Notes under the pieces: generated by a model
The model's input: only the letters and a program-made list of their open reading frames with translations
Told to the model about the DNA's origin: nothing
Databases searched by the model: none
Origin: Chloroflexota bacterium
GTDB lineage: Bacteria; Chloroflexota; Anaerolineae; Promineifilales; Promineifilaceae
Direction: 5' to 3'
DNA: 60,146 nt
Assembly: GCA_024277135.1 (NCBI GenBank)
Contig: JAJRVV010000117.1
Location: forward strand, 1-60,146
Part shown: in pieces, positions 8,291 through 16,659 of the stretch
How the letters are laid out: each line of letters opens with the position of its first letter
How positions within the stretch are numbered: the first letter of the stretch is position 1
Made by a program: the position numbers and the translations under genes

Positions 8291-9033
8291 TCCTCTATCC
8301 TCCGGTTCACCAACACGCCATACACCACCGCCAGCATTAAACTAAAAGAAAACCATTGGATAGCATATCCCAGGTGCGAACCCTCGGACAATTCCACATT
8401 TCTTTCTAGCTGGAACGGCAAACCAGACACCTCGGTTTCTGGCGGCGACTCGATGACATAGATGGAGAGGAGCGGGTAGGGCAATTGAGCTTGAATGGCC
8501 ATGATGTCCACCCGATACCACTCTGTGGTGGGCTGGCTGGCCGGCTCCGACTGGCCGGCGGAACGGGAAAGGGTTTGGGTGAGGCCGATGTAGCCCGCCA
8601 CCGTCACCGGGCCGGCCATGTTGAATTGGGACAGGTTCTCCTTTTCGCTTTCAGGAATCCAGCCGCGATTGACGAGGACGGCCGTATCCTCTCCCTCCAG
8701 CAGCAACGGCGTCAACAAATGCACGCCCGGCCGTCCCCGAAAATTTTGCAGCTTCACCACCACCTGGTTTGCCGAATCATACGCGCCGCTCACCGTCACA
8801 AATCGATCCTTCAACTGCGACACATCCGCCGGTAAATCGGCCTCGTTCAACCAGATGGACGGCGCATCCAGCGCCGCTTGCAGCGCCGCATTGCTGGCCC
8901 GGCGCTGTTCCAGCCGATCCAACTGCCAGACGCCCAACCGCGCCAGCAGCCCCATCCCCAAAATCACCACCAGCGTCGGCAGCAGCCATTGGCGGCTGAC
9001 CATCGCCCGCAAAACGAGCCAAATTCGTTTCAT
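8287..9033 (-). CDS. SURF1-family cytochrome oxidase assembly protein
   Basis: 248 aa. Two membrane helices, one at the N-terminus ('LPTLVVILGMGLLARLGVWQLDRLEQRR') and one at the C-terminus ('YAIQWFSFSLMLAVVYGVLVNRR'), flank an extracytoplasmic domain. 'GVWQLDRLEQRRA', 'LVNRGWIP' and 'YAIQWFSF' are the standard SURF1 signatures. SURF1 helps insert heme a into oxidase subunit I. The start at 9033 shares one base with the ctaG stop codon. The reading frame stays open far upstream, but only the part from MKRIWL matches the family. Confidence 0.9.
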   Translation of the reverse strand: MKRIWLVLRAMVSRQWLLPTLVVILGMGLLARLGVWQLDRLEQRRASNAALQAALDAPSIWLNEADLPADVSQLKDRFVTVSGAYDSANQVVVKLQNFRGRPGVHLLTPLLLEGEDTAVLVNRGWIPESEKENLSQFNMAGPVTVAGYIGLTQTLSRSAGQSEPASQPTTEWYRVDIMAIQAQLPYPLLSIYVIESPPETEVSGLPFQLERNVELSEGSHLGYAIQWFSFSLMLAVVYGVLVNRRIEE

Positions 9034-9971
9034 CAATGAGGCTCCCCCACAGGAGACATCCGATTTCTTGGAGAAATCGGATGTCTGACCAATCGGCTTT
9101 CCCCTTGCGACAGTTGTCCGGCCAAGATGAGGACGGCCACAATGTACATCATGCTCCCCAAAACCCACATGAGGATGCCGCCCAACTGCTGGTCTTCCAG
9201 CGCCGTCATGCCGCCCAACCGGGGCACGTTCAAATAATGGGTGTAAATCGGCGCAGTGGCAAAGGCGATGACCACGCCGGCGATCATGTTGGGCGGAATG
9301 GCCGAGATGAGGAACGCCATGCGCCCTATCAGCCCCATTTGCTTGTGCAGACGCGGGCCGGCGCCGGTGACGTGCCACCAAAACAGCAACCCGGCTAGAA
9401 AAAAGGAGAGATGCTCGGCGTCGTGAACCCACTCCAGGCGAAGGGCAGCGTCATAAGCGTTGGGATCGTGCCAACCGATGGTGGCGCTCACCCACACCAG
9501 CCAGGTGACGCCGGGCGTGGTCGCTTTTTGCAGACGGCCGCGCCATTTACCCTGGGGATTTATGATACGGGCGATGGCCTGGCCCAGCGGACGGCGTACC
9601 TGACCCGGCAATCCCCACAAGATGACGGGCATGGGGTTAGCGATGAGGAGCAGCGGCGGCACAACCATGATCAATAGCAAATGCTGGATCATGTGCATGT
9701 AAAACAGGTTGGCAGCCAGGGTGTCAATAGGGGACATGAGGGCGATACCGGCGATGATCAGCCCGCTCAGATAAGCGCCCAGCCGCCAGCGCGCGGTCAA
9801 GGGCTGACGGTAGGCGGTTTGGCTTCGTTGCCGCCGTCTGGCGTCGCCGGTGCGGCGGCGCAAATGCAGCCACCCCCGCGTATAAAAAGTCCCAGCCAAA
9901 GCCAGGACTAAAATCACATCAATCCGCCACCCCCAGGAAGTGAGGGCGGCTTTCAGGACAGGGTTCATCAA
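9033..9971 (-). CDS. ctaG: Cytochrome c oxidase assembly factor CtaG (caa3 type)
   Basis: 312 aa with about seven membrane helices. 'HMIQHLLLIMVVPPLLLI' and 'WHDPNAYDAALRLEWVHDAEHLSFFLAGLLFWWHV' carry the conserved His residues of the caa3_CtaG family, which is needed for copper centre formation in caa3 oxidases. The position between subunit III and SURF1 fits. The last residues ('RHPISPRNRMS') are encoded by a 33-bp perfect palindrome (9054-9086) that also occurs as an intergenic repeat, so the natural C-terminus has probably been replaced by repeat sequence. Confidence 0.88.
   Translation of the reverse strand: MMNPVLKAALTSWGWRIDVILVLALAGTFYTRGWLHLRRRTGDARRRQRSQTAYRQPLTARWRLGAYLSGLIIAGIALMSPIDTLAANLFYMHMIQHLLLIMVVPPLLLIANPMPVILWGLPGQVRRPLGQAIARIINPQGKWRGRLQKATTPGVTWLVWVSATIGWHDPNAYDAALRLEWVHDAEHLSFFLAGLLFWWHVTGAGPRLHKQMGLIGRMAFLISAIPPNMIAGVVIAFATAPIYTHYLNVPRLGGMTALEDQQLGGILMWVLGSMMYIVAVLILAGQLSQGESRLVRHPISPRNRMSPVGEPH
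9054..9086. repeat. Palindromic repeat AGACATCCGATTTCT, copy A (inside ctaG)
   Basis: AGACATCCGATTTCT (9054-9068) and AGAAATCGGATGTCT (9072-9086) are perfect complements with a 3-nt loop. The same arms recur at 15763-15823. This copy lies within the 3' end of ctaG. Confidence 0.85.
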
Positions 9972-10026
9972 TTACCAATGAACAATTATCAATGAACCAC
10001 TCTTTTGTTCATTGCTCATTGTTCAT
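9972..10026. repeat. AT-rich microrepeat spacer (AATGAACAATTATCAATGAAC type)
   Basis: The spacer between subunit III and ctaG is made of AATnAnCAATGAACAA words followed by their complement (TTGTTCATTGCTCATTGTTCATTT), so it can fold on itself. The same word class appears upstream of the GH13 gene and metH, and inside metH. Confidence 0.65.
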
Positions 10027-10027
10027 T

Positions 10028-10663
10028 TCAAGAGGCCGTGCCGATGAGATAGAGCGCCGGATAGAAGAAGACCCAAATCACATCCACGTAATGCCAATAA
10101 ATGGCGACGGCTTCCACGCCCCAATGTTTTTCGGCGGAGAAGTGCCCTTTACGGCCGTTATTCCAGATGATGAGCAGGAAAATGATGCCGCTCAATACAT
10201 GCAGCGCGTGCATACCGGTCATGGCAAAAAACACGCCGCCAAACACGCCGTCGGTCGGTTTCAAATGACCAAACAATTCAACCCCGGCAATGCTCCCTTC
10301 CAGGCCAAACACATTCCATTCCATGACCACCACGCCGACGAAAAACAGCGTGCCCAGGAAGGCGGCAATCAGCATCCCGCTCTGGAATGTTTTGCGGTCG
10401 CCGCGCGCCATGGCGCTTTCGGCCCGGTTGACGAAAAAGCTGCTGAGCAGCAGGACGCTGGTGGCGACCAATCCCAACACCTGGCTTAAGTCTGGCCGGG
10501 TGTTGCCCCACAGCATGAAACGGGCCACCAGCAGGGCGGCAAATAAGAATATCTCCGAGAAACAGAACAGCCACAAGCCCAGCCGGTTGCTGCGCAGTTG
10601 CAATTTATACGGCGGCTCATGGCTGTGGGCGTGGTCTTCTTGATGGGCAGTTACAGCATTCAT
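10028..10663 (-). CDS. ctaE: Cytochrome c oxidase subunit III
   Basis: 211 aa from ATG 10663. Five predicted helices and the signatures 'FCFSEIFLFAALLVARF', 'GMHALHVLSGIIFLLII' and C-terminal 'WHYVDVIWVFFYPALYLIG' identify subunit III of the heme-copper oxidase. The last motif is the family hallmark. The N-terminus is His-rich (HQEDHAHSHE). It shares one base with the stop of the subunit IV gene, so translation is coupled. Confidence 0.93.
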   Translation of the reverse strand: MNAVTAHQEDHAHSHEPPYKLQLRSNRLGLWLFCFSEIFLFAALLVARFMLWGNTRPDLSQVLGLVATSVLLLSSFFVNRAESAMARGDRKTFQSGMLIAAFLGTLFFVGVVVMEWNVFGLEGSIAGVELFGHLKPTDGVFGGVFFAMTGMHALHVLSGIIFLLIIWNNGRKGHFSAEKHWGVEAVAIYWHYVDVIWVFFYPALYLIGTAS

Positions 10664-10866
10664 CAGTGACTCTCCTCGCGCCATAAGCGTGCAATGTGCA
10701 TGAAGTTTTGCACGATGGCGGCCGCCTTGATCAAGGCGATGATGATCAACCACACGGCCGCATTGGGCACATAAACGCCGATGATATATTCGACGGCCGT
10801 CAACACCGCCAAAATCCCCAGCGTCATCAACCCCAAACGATACGCTTCACGTTTTCTATCTTCCAC
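10663..10866 (-). CDS. ctaF: Cytochrome c oxidase subunit IV (small membrane subunit)
   Basis: About 67 aa with two helices, 'LGLMTLGILAVLTAVEYIIGV' and 'AAVWLIIIALIKAAAIVQNFMHIARLW'. The 'ALIKAAAIVQNFMHI' stretch is characteristic of prokaryotic COX4. I chose GTG at 10866 because GAGGAG lies 7 nt upstream; an open frame continues further but is not conserved-looking. It lies between subunits I and III. Confidence 0.85.
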   Translation of the reverse strand: MEDRKREAYRLGLMTLGILAVLTAVEYIIGVYVPNAAVWLIIIALIKAAAIVQNFMHIARLWREESH

Positions 10867-10903
10867 AATCAAACTCCTCTGACTTCTGATTTCTGCCTTA
10901 CCT

Positions 10904-12763
10904 TCAGTCGCCGCTGGCCGGAACCGGCGCAATGTCCGTATACCGGGCGCCCTCCAGCCCATAATCATACGGGTCGCCCACCACCTCAAACGGCGTGGTG
11001 TAATTAAATTCCGGTATCGGATAAGGAATCTGCCACTCCGGCGAACGCGACCGCCACGGATTCGTCTCCGCCATCTCCTGGGAGCGGGCGCTGCTGATCA
11101 GGTTATAAACCATGATCAACACCGACCAGCCGATAATCAATCCGGCAATCGTGATCAACACCTGCGTATTGGTCACGCCCAGGTTCGGATCATAATCGGC
11201 GATGCGGCGGCGCATGCCCATGATGCCTATTCGCATCTGCCCCAGGCTCATCAGCCAGAAACCGGGAACCATCAGCCAAAAATGCAGCTTGCCCAACGAT
11301 TCCTTGTACATCCGGCCTGTGATTTTTGGATACCAGTAGTAGATGGCGGCGAAGAAGGGGAAGATAAAGCCGCCGAACATGGTGGCGTGGAAATGTCCCA
11401 CGATCCAATAGCTGTCATGCAAGTGCATGTCAGTGGGGATTGTGCCCAAAATCGGGCCGGTGACGCCGCCAATCAGGAAGACGGAAATCGCGCCCAGCAC
11501 AAAGAGCATCGGCGTCTCAAACGAGAGTTTCCCTTCCCAAATTGTAGCCACCCAACTGAAGAACTTGACGCCGGTCGGTACCGCCACAAACAATGTCGAA
11601 ATCATGAACCAGGTACGCAGCCCTTCCGACAAGCCGGCCACAAACATATGGTGCGCCCACACCAGGAAACCGACCAGCGCAATCGCCAGACTAGAGAGCG
11701 CGATCCATTTGTAACCGAACAGCGGCTTGCGCGAAAACACCGGCAACAGCTCGCTGATGACGCCCAGGCCGGGCAAAATGAACACGTACACCACCGGATG
11801 GGAGTAGAACCAGAACAAATGCTGATACAACAGCGGGTTGCCGCCGCCGGCCGGATCAAAGAAATTGAGTCCGATGGCGCGTTCCGTCACCACCATCAGC
11901 AAAGACATGCCCACGGTTTGGGTGGCGGTGGACTGGATAATGGAAGTGGCTATAGCCGCCCATACGAAAATAGGCATCCGAAACAACGTCATCCCTTTGG
12001 CCCGCATGGTGGCTACCGTCACCAGCAGGTTGATGGAACCGGCGATGGAGGAAAAACCGGTGATGTAAAAGCCGAGCAGGAACAACTGCACCCCCAACGG
12101 CGCCCGCAGGCTGAGGGGCGGGTAAGCCACCCAGCCGGTATCCCAGCCGCCAACCATCATCCCGGCCAGAACCAGCGCTACCGCCGGAATCCCCACCCAA
12201 TAGCTGAAGGCGTTGAGCCGAGGAAAGGCCATGTCGGAGGCGCCGATCATCAGCGGAACCAGGTAGTTGATCATGGCGCCGACGCCGAGCAGGATGCTGA
12301 CGATCATGACGATGCCGTGGGCGCTGAACAGGGTGTTGTAAGAATCGTTGGTGAGAAATTGCATTCCTGGCTGGGATAGTTCCAGGCGGAAGATGAGGGC
12401 GAAGATGCCGCCAACCAGCAGAACGAAGATGCTGGTGTAGCCGTACTGGATGCCGATGACTTTGTGGTTCACATCCACGTTGAGGTAGCGCGACCATTCC
12501 GGTTTTCCTTCCGGCGCGCCATGACGCAGCGGCGTCTTTTTGCCGAACATCCATTTGATCCAGTCGGTGAGGACGCCAGCGGCGAGCAGGAAGCCGAGGG
12601 CGCCGACGAGGGCGCCGAAGACGACGCCCGGTTCGTTGTTGTCGGGCAGCCCCATGCTGCTGCGGATGAGGCTGATGAAGCCAATGCCGCCAGCCGTGCC
12701 GATGGCTTGGCCGATAAGCCCTTTGACGTATGCGGAGGTGAGCCAAATCTTTAATGTTCTCAT
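10904..12763 (-). CDS. ctaD: Cytochrome c oxidase subunit I (A2-type, caa3)
   Basis: 619 aa, about 14 helices. Heme and copper ligands are visible: 'SAHGIVMI' (low-spin heme His), 'HPVVY' (CuB His and the cross-linked Tyr), 'HHMF' (CuB) and 'GHFHATMFGG' (high-spin and low-spin heme His). The motif before CuB reads 'YSHPVVY': the D-channel Glu of A1 enzymes (HPEVY) is absent and Tyr-Ser precedes, which is the A2 subtype found in many caa3 oxidases. It reduces O2 to water while pumping protons. Subunit II lies 11 bp upstream. No ACGGCCGT octamer occurs in this 1.86-kb gene, which is unusual for the window. Confidence 0.97.
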   Translation of the reverse strand: MRTLKIWLTSAYVKGLIGQAIGTAGGIGFISLIRSSMGLPDNNEPGVVFGALVGALGFLLAAGVLTDWIKWMFGKKTPLRHGAPEGKPEWSRYLNVDVNHKVIGIQYGYTSIFVLLVGGIFALIFRLELSQPGMQFLTNDSYNTLFSAHGIVMIVSILLGVGAMINYLVPLMIGASDMAFPRLNAFSYWVGIPAVALVLAGMMVGGWDTGWVAYPPLSLRAPLGVQLFLLGFYITGFSSIAGSINLLVTVATMRAKGMTLFRMPIFVWAAIATSIIQSTATQTVGMSLLMVVTERAIGLNFFDPAGGGNPLLYQHLFWFYSHPVVYVFILPGLGVISELLPVFSRKPLFGYKWIALSSLAIALVGFLVWAHHMFVAGLSEGLRTWFMISTLFVAVPTGVKFFSWVATIWEGKLSFETPMLFVLGAISVFLIGGVTGPILGTIPTDMHLHDSYWIVGHFHATMFGGFIFPFFAAIYYWYPKITGRMYKESLGKLHFWLMVPGFWLMSLGQMRIGIMGMRRRIADYDPNLGVTNTQVLITIAGLIIGWSVLIMVYNLISSARSQEMAETNPWRSRSPEWQIPYPIPEFNYTTPFEVVGDPYDYGLEGARYTDIAPVPASGD

Positions 12764-12774
12764 ACTCTTTCCCT

Positions 12775-13845
12775 TTACTCTTCCAGGGTTTGGATGTAGG
12801 CGATCAGGTCGGCGATGATGTCAATCTCGACGCCTTCGTCCGCCAGGATTTCAGCCTGTTTGTCGGCGAATAGTTGTTCGTAGATCGGCTGCATGACGTT
12901 GGGGTATCCCGCTACAATTTGGGCCGCCGGATCGAGGATGGCGTTGTGGATGTACTCATCATCAACGGTGATGGTAGCGCCGTCTTCTAGTTGTTCGGTA
13001 CGGCCGTACAACCCCAGCCAGGACGGCCCCACCAGCCGCGACCCATCCACCGAATGACAGCCAGCGCAGCCAAAACCTTCATTACTGTACCAGAACGCGC
13101 CGCGTTCTTCCGGCGTTAGTTGGGCGAAGGCGGGGCGATCCTGCCGCTCATCTATCCAGGCGTCAAAATCGGCGGCGGACAGCACCCGCACTTCCGCCTG
13201 CATAGATGAGTGGGCATTGCCGCAAATTTCGGCGCAGCGCAGCCGGTAATTACCGATCAGGGTGGGGGTGATACGCAAAAATGTCTTGCGCCCCGGCACC
13301 AAATCTTGCTTCACGCGGAATTCCGGAACCCAGAAAGAGTGGATGACATCACTGGATTCCATCTCAAACACGATGGGCTGATCCACCGGCAGCGCCAGTT
13401 CAGCAGATTCCAAATTGTCGTATTCAGGATATGCAAAGGTCCACCGCCACTGTTCGCTATACACCTTGACCACCATCTCAGCCGGGTCCGGCCGCACCAG
13501 GTTGCGCAAGGTGACGACGGCCCACGCGGCAAAGCCGATGACCAGAATGACAGGTACTACCGTCCAGGTAATTTCCAGGCCGGTGTGGCCGTGAATGTGG
13601 GGGCCGTCTTCGGTGTCGCCTGGCTGCCGACGAAAGACGACGGCCGCATACAGCACAAACACCATGATCAGCGAAAAGAGGAAGGCGATGATGGCAAAGT
13701 GGGCCTGGAACATGGCGTCAATCGGCCCGGCTTCTTCGCTGGCGGCCAGCGGTAAGGCGTAAAGGTTCGTCAGGACAAAATACAAGGCCACAGCGACGAT
13801 GAGTACCAGCGCGCTGACAGTGATTAAATGCTTTTGTCTTCTCAT
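12775..13845 (-). CDS. ctaC: Cytochrome c oxidase subunit II with fused cytochrome c domain
   Basis: About 356 aa from ATG 13845. Two N-terminal helices are followed by a cupredoxin domain with CuA ligands 'DVIHSFWVPEF' and 'CAEICGNAHSSM'. The C-terminal extension holds a c-type heme site 'CAGCH' (about residue 257) and an axial Met candidate ('NVMQPIYEQL'). Fusion of cytochrome c to subunit II defines caa3 oxidases, which accept electrons from soluble cytochrome c or directly from a bc complex. The open frame extends upstream to 13944, but 'MRRQKHLITVSALVL' is the natural start before the first helix. Confidence 0.95.
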   Translation of the reverse strand: MRRQKHLITVSALVLIVAVALYFVLTNLYALPLAASEEAGPIDAMFQAHFAIIAFLFSLIMVFVLYAAVVFRRQPGDTEDGPHIHGHTGLEITWTVVPVILVIGFAAWAVVTLRNLVRPDPAEMVVKVYSEQWRWTFAYPEYDNLESAELALPVDQPIVFEMESSDVIHSFWVPEFRVKQDLVPGRKTFLRITPTLIGNYRLRCAEICGNAHSSMQAEVRVLSAADFDAWIDERQDRPAFAQLTPEERGAFWYSNEGFGCAGCHSVDGSRLVGPSWLGLYGRTEQLEDGATITVDDEYIHNAILDPAAQIVAGYPNVMQPIYEQLFADKQAEILADEGVEIDIIADLIAYIQTLEE

Positions 13846-13897
13846 AAGTTTTCTGTTCCCTTCAGTGGTTGGTAAAGGAGGGGGCTGCATGAATGGA

Positions 13898-14617
13898 TTA
13901 ACCCGCGTTGAGGTAGACGACGAGAACCAGACCCAGGCCAACAATCAGCAGGCCGGACGCCAATACCCAAATGAAATCGCCGGGCGACTCTTCCAGGGTG
14001 TCCATAAAACGGGGGCGCATAAACCAGACGAGGGGCACGGCCGTGACCGCCACCAAAGAGCCAACGATGAGTAAAGCCGAATTGACCGCAGAACCGCCCA
14101 TGATAAATTCTCCGGACGGCACCAGCGCCCCATCCAGATACATGCCAAAGAAAATGACGAACATCAAGATGACGAGCGAGGTGGACAGCGCCGACCAGCG
14201 CGGCATGTCATGTTCTTCCGGTTTGGTATGCGTGGTTCGATCCACCCGCATATTGTTGACCCGTTCTTTTTCCAGCTTGGCCAGCGATTTTTCATTGGCT
14301 TGATACGCTTCACTCGCTTTCAAGGTGGAAACCTGATGAAAAAGCAAGGCGTTAATCGCCGAGAACGCCAGCCCGCCGCCAATCACCAAAGCAACGGTGA
14401 TCCCGGTCAGGATACCCAACAGTTCCAGGCTGTTTAAGGTCACCGAATCGGCAGCGAAAGGCAAGTCAATGCGGATGGTTCGCAGCTCAGGCGTCACGCG
14501 CGTGGTTTCACTGCTCAACAGCGGCGATACGAAGGGCCAGGACGCCACCGCCAGGCTGATCAAAATCACAAGGGCCAGCGCGGCCGTTAAATTGCGAGAA
14601 GATGAATTTTGACTCAA
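13898..14617 (-). CDS. Membrane protein of unknown function heading the cox operon
   Basis: About 239 aa, not recognised. Four helices are predicted: near 10-30, 65-85 ('LLGILTGITVALVIGGGLAF'), about 145-165 ('LSTSLVILMFVIFFGMYLDG') and two close ones at the C-terminus. A charged stretch of about 50 residues lies in the middle ('EKSLAKLEKERVNNMRVDRT'). I chose TTG at 14617 because AGGAGA lies 7 nt upstream. It is 52 bp upstream of subunit II on the same strand, so an electron-transfer or assembly role is plausible but unproven. Confidence 0.6.
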   Translation of the reverse strand: MSQNSSSRNLTAALALVILISLAVASWPFVSPLLSSETTRVTPELRTIRIDLPFAADSVTLNSLELLGILTGITVALVIGGGLAFSAINALLFHQVSTLKASEAYQANEKSLAKLEKERVNNMRVDRTTHTKPEEHDMPRWSALSTSLVILMFVIFFGMYLDGALVPSGEFIMGGSAVNSALLIVGSLVAVTAVPLVWFMRPRFMDTLEESPGDFIWVLASGLLIVGLGLVLVVYLNAG

Positions 14618-14800
14618 GGGATTGTCTCCTGCTAAATGGTGTTGGGGTGCTGGTGCATCCAACGAAAAATTCTAGCACAAACTAGAGGTCGGGCAAAAAC
14701 GACTTTGCTTTTTCATAAAACCGTAAGATTTTTCATAAAAAAACCACGCACCGTCACCAATACGTGGCTCAACGCCTACCTCTCTTCAGCCACCCCCAAC

Positions 14801-14853
14801 TTTAGTCACTTTACATTTTAGTCACTTCAGTCACTTTAGCCACCTCAGTCACT
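14801..14853. repeat. Tandem degenerate AGTCACTTT words
   Basis: TTTAGTCACTTTACATTTTAG, then TCACTTCAGTCACTTTAGCC, then ACCTCAGTCACT form five imperfect copies of a 9-10 bp word. The last copy includes the stop codon of the DegV gene. Confidence 0.6.
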
Positions 14854-15700
14854 CTCCATAGCAAACCACCGCCACCGTGCCGGGGCCGACATGCGTGCCA
14901 ATCACCGGACTTATATTCGAGCGCAGCAGCGTGTCCGGATTCAGCCGTTCCTTCACCGCCTCAAAAATCATCGCTCCTTCATCCGGTGACAGCGCATCAA
15001 TCACCGCCGCCCGAAGATTTTGCTTGCCCGCCATTTCTGCCGCCAGCGTATCCAGCATATGGTTGATCGCCTTCTTTTTGGTGCGAATCTTGGCCAACGT
15101 GTCAATCTTGCCATCCGCCAGATGCAACACCGGCTTCATGGACAACATCGAGCCAACCAGCCGGGCTGCGCCGCCAATCCGGCCGCCGCGATGCAGGAAC
15201 TCCAGCGTGTCCACTACGAACACCACCCGCATTCCGGACACCATCGCCCGCGCCTTTTCGGCCGCGGCTTTGTGGTCAGCGCCCTCGGCCACGGCCTGGG
15301 CGGCCGCCAGCGCCATAAAGCCCAATCCCATCACCGTCGAGCGGGAATCGACGATCTCGATAGGGTAGTCGCCCATCATCTTCATCGCCGACCGCGCCGA
15401 GGCTTGCGTGCCGCTAAGAGGTTCGGAGATCAAGACAGCGGTAATGGATTCGGCCGTTTCCGCCACCTTAGAGAAAAACTCGAAGAATTCACCGGCAGAT
15501 GGCTGGGAGGTGGTCGGCATCGCTTTGGCAGTTTTCAGGCGAGTATAAAACTGGTCTGGGGTGATGTCTATTTCATCTTTCAGGCTTTCCCCCTCCCAAT
15601 TCACGATTTGGGGGATGACGTGGATGTTGTATTGCTCCCTTAACTCGTTGGGAATCCCAGCGGTGCTGTCAACAACAATGGCTACTTTTGCTTTGGTCAT
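14849..15700 (-). CDS. DegV-family fatty-acid-binding protein
   Basis: 283 aa, normal length. The N-terminus 'VAIVVDSTAGIPNELREQYNIHVIPQIVNW' and 'MPTTSQPSAGEFFEFF' are the DegV/FakB signatures that bind a fatty acid carboxylate. 'ALISEPLSGT'-like and 'VVDTLEFLHRGGRIGG' follow in order. Characterised relatives (FakB) present fatty acids to the kinase FakA; no fakA-like gene is in the window. The start has GGAGG upstream. Confidence 0.9.
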   Translation of the reverse strand: MTKAKVAIVVDSTAGIPNELREQYNIHVIPQIVNWEGESLKDEIDITPDQFYTRLKTAKAMPTTSQPSAGEFFEFFSKVAETAESITAVLISEPLSGTQASARSAMKMMGDYPIEIVDSRSTVMGLGFMALAAAQAVAEGADHKAAAEKARAMVSGMRVVFVVDTLEFLHRGGRIGGAARLVGSMLSMKPVLHLADGKIDTLAKIRTKKKAINHMLDTLAAEMAGKQNLRAAVIDALSPDEGAMIFEAVKERLNPDTLLRSNISPVIGTHVGPGTVAVVCYGE

Positions 15701-15742
15701 AGTGTGCCTCCTCTTCCTTAATCAATAAAAATCAATAAATGA

Positions 15743-15823
15743 ATATCCAGAATGGATATACCAGACATCCGATTTCTTCTAATCAAGCGCCAAACATGGT
15801 GATTGACAAGAAATCGGATGTCT
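15743..15823. repeat. Palindromic repeat AGACATCCGATTTCT, copy B, next to a second palindrome
   Basis: AGACATCCGATTTCTT (15763-15778) and AAGAAATCGGATGTCT (15808-15823) are perfect 16-bp inverted arms around 29 nt. The arms match copy A in ctaG. A separate perfect palindrome ATATCCA-GAA-TGGATAT (15743-15759) lies alongside. The element sits between the sigma-factor and DegV genes. Confidence 0.8.
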
Positions 15824-15834
15824 TGTCTCACGGA

Positions 15835-16479
15835 TTAACTGCGGCGGCGGCGGAACAAACTGCGCCGAGGGGATGGCTCCTGCTCGCCGCGAAAATCTTC
15901 GCGCAACGACAGCAAGGTGCGATGATACAAAGATTTAATCGCGCCTTCGCTTCGTCCCATAATGTCCCCGATTTCAGCATTGGATAGTTGTTCCACAAAT
16001 TTTAAGTTCAGTAGTTCCTGACGATCGGCCGGCAGACGGCGGATGGCTTGCAGCAGGGCCGTTTTGTCTTCCATGATTTGCGTCAGCAACTCTGGCCCAT
16101 CCTCATTGACCCGCCATTGAGTGATGTCGTCCAGGGACAGGATTTTGCGACGGCTGCGATCCCGATGGTAATTGGCAACCAAGTTGTGGGCGATGCGATA
16201 GAGCCAGGCGGAGAAGGGTACGCCCATATCCTGATAGTTGCCGATATGCTGCATAGCCCGGACAAAAATACGAGCGGTCAAGTCTTCAGCGTCGGCCGCA
16301 TTGCTGGTTCGATAGTAAACGTAGTTGTAGATGCGGTCAACGTAACGTTCGTAAAGCTGCCCGAACGCTTCTTTGTCGTTTTTAGCTCGCTTGATCAGGG
16401 CTGACTCGTCGGCGCCAGTATCCAATGCCGGGTTCCTGCCTGGTGTTACTGGCGTGTTCTCCGTAATTAAGAAAAACAC
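15835..16479 (-). CDS. ECF-type RNA polymerase sigma factor
   Basis: 214 aa. Region 2 spans about 35-105 ('AFGQLYERYVDRIYNYVYYRTSNAADAEDLTARIFVRA', then 'PFSAWLYRIAHNLVANYHRDR', the -10 recognition helices). Region 4 spans about 140-195 ('LLNLKFVEQLSNAEIGDIMGRSEGAIKSLYHRTLLSLR', the -35 helix-turn-helix). Region 3 is missing, as usual for ECF sigmas. The tail is very basic. No anti-sigma gene is adjacent. The GTG at 16479 is the longest start and is uncertain. The divergent gene encodes an envelope deacetylase. Confidence 0.9.
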   Translation of the reverse strand: MFFLITENTPVTPGRNPALDTGADESALIKRAKNDKEAFGQLYERYVDRIYNYVYYRTSNAADAEDLTARIFVRAMQHIGNYQDMGVPFSAWLYRIAHNLVANYHRDRSRRKILSLDDITQWRVNEDGPELLTQIMEDKTALLQAIRRLPADRQELLNLKFVEQLSNAEIGDIMGRSEGAIKSLYHRTLLSLREDFRGEQEPSPRRSLFRRRRS

Positions 16480-16622
16480 GCCATGAGGGATTTGGTTACG
16501 GCCGTTAGTATATCAGCCAGCCTACGCCCTGCCTAACTGTGATTTTGCACTGGAGATGAGAGACTTTGCTAAATTTAGGTAAAAGGCAGTTGCACACGGA
16601 GGCCAATCGTCAGGCGAAACGC

Positions 16623-16659
16623 TTGACGACGCATACCTCGTCGGCTATGCTGTTTGCCC
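16623..16659 (+). promoter_or_regulatory. Promoter of the membrane-anchored deacetylase, near-leaderless
   Basis: TTGACG (16623-16628), a 17-bp spacer and TATGCT (16646-16651) lie just before ATG 16660. Transcription would start at or next to the ATG, and no Shine-Dalgarno is present. Confidence 0.55.

Noticed and set aside
9034..9432. Upstream extension of the SURF1 frame
   Set aside because: It overlaps ctaG and is not conserved-like; SURF1 starts at MKRIWL.
11282..12379. 365-codon open frame on the plus strand
   Set aside because: Antisense shadow of ctaD, with no domain-like sequence.
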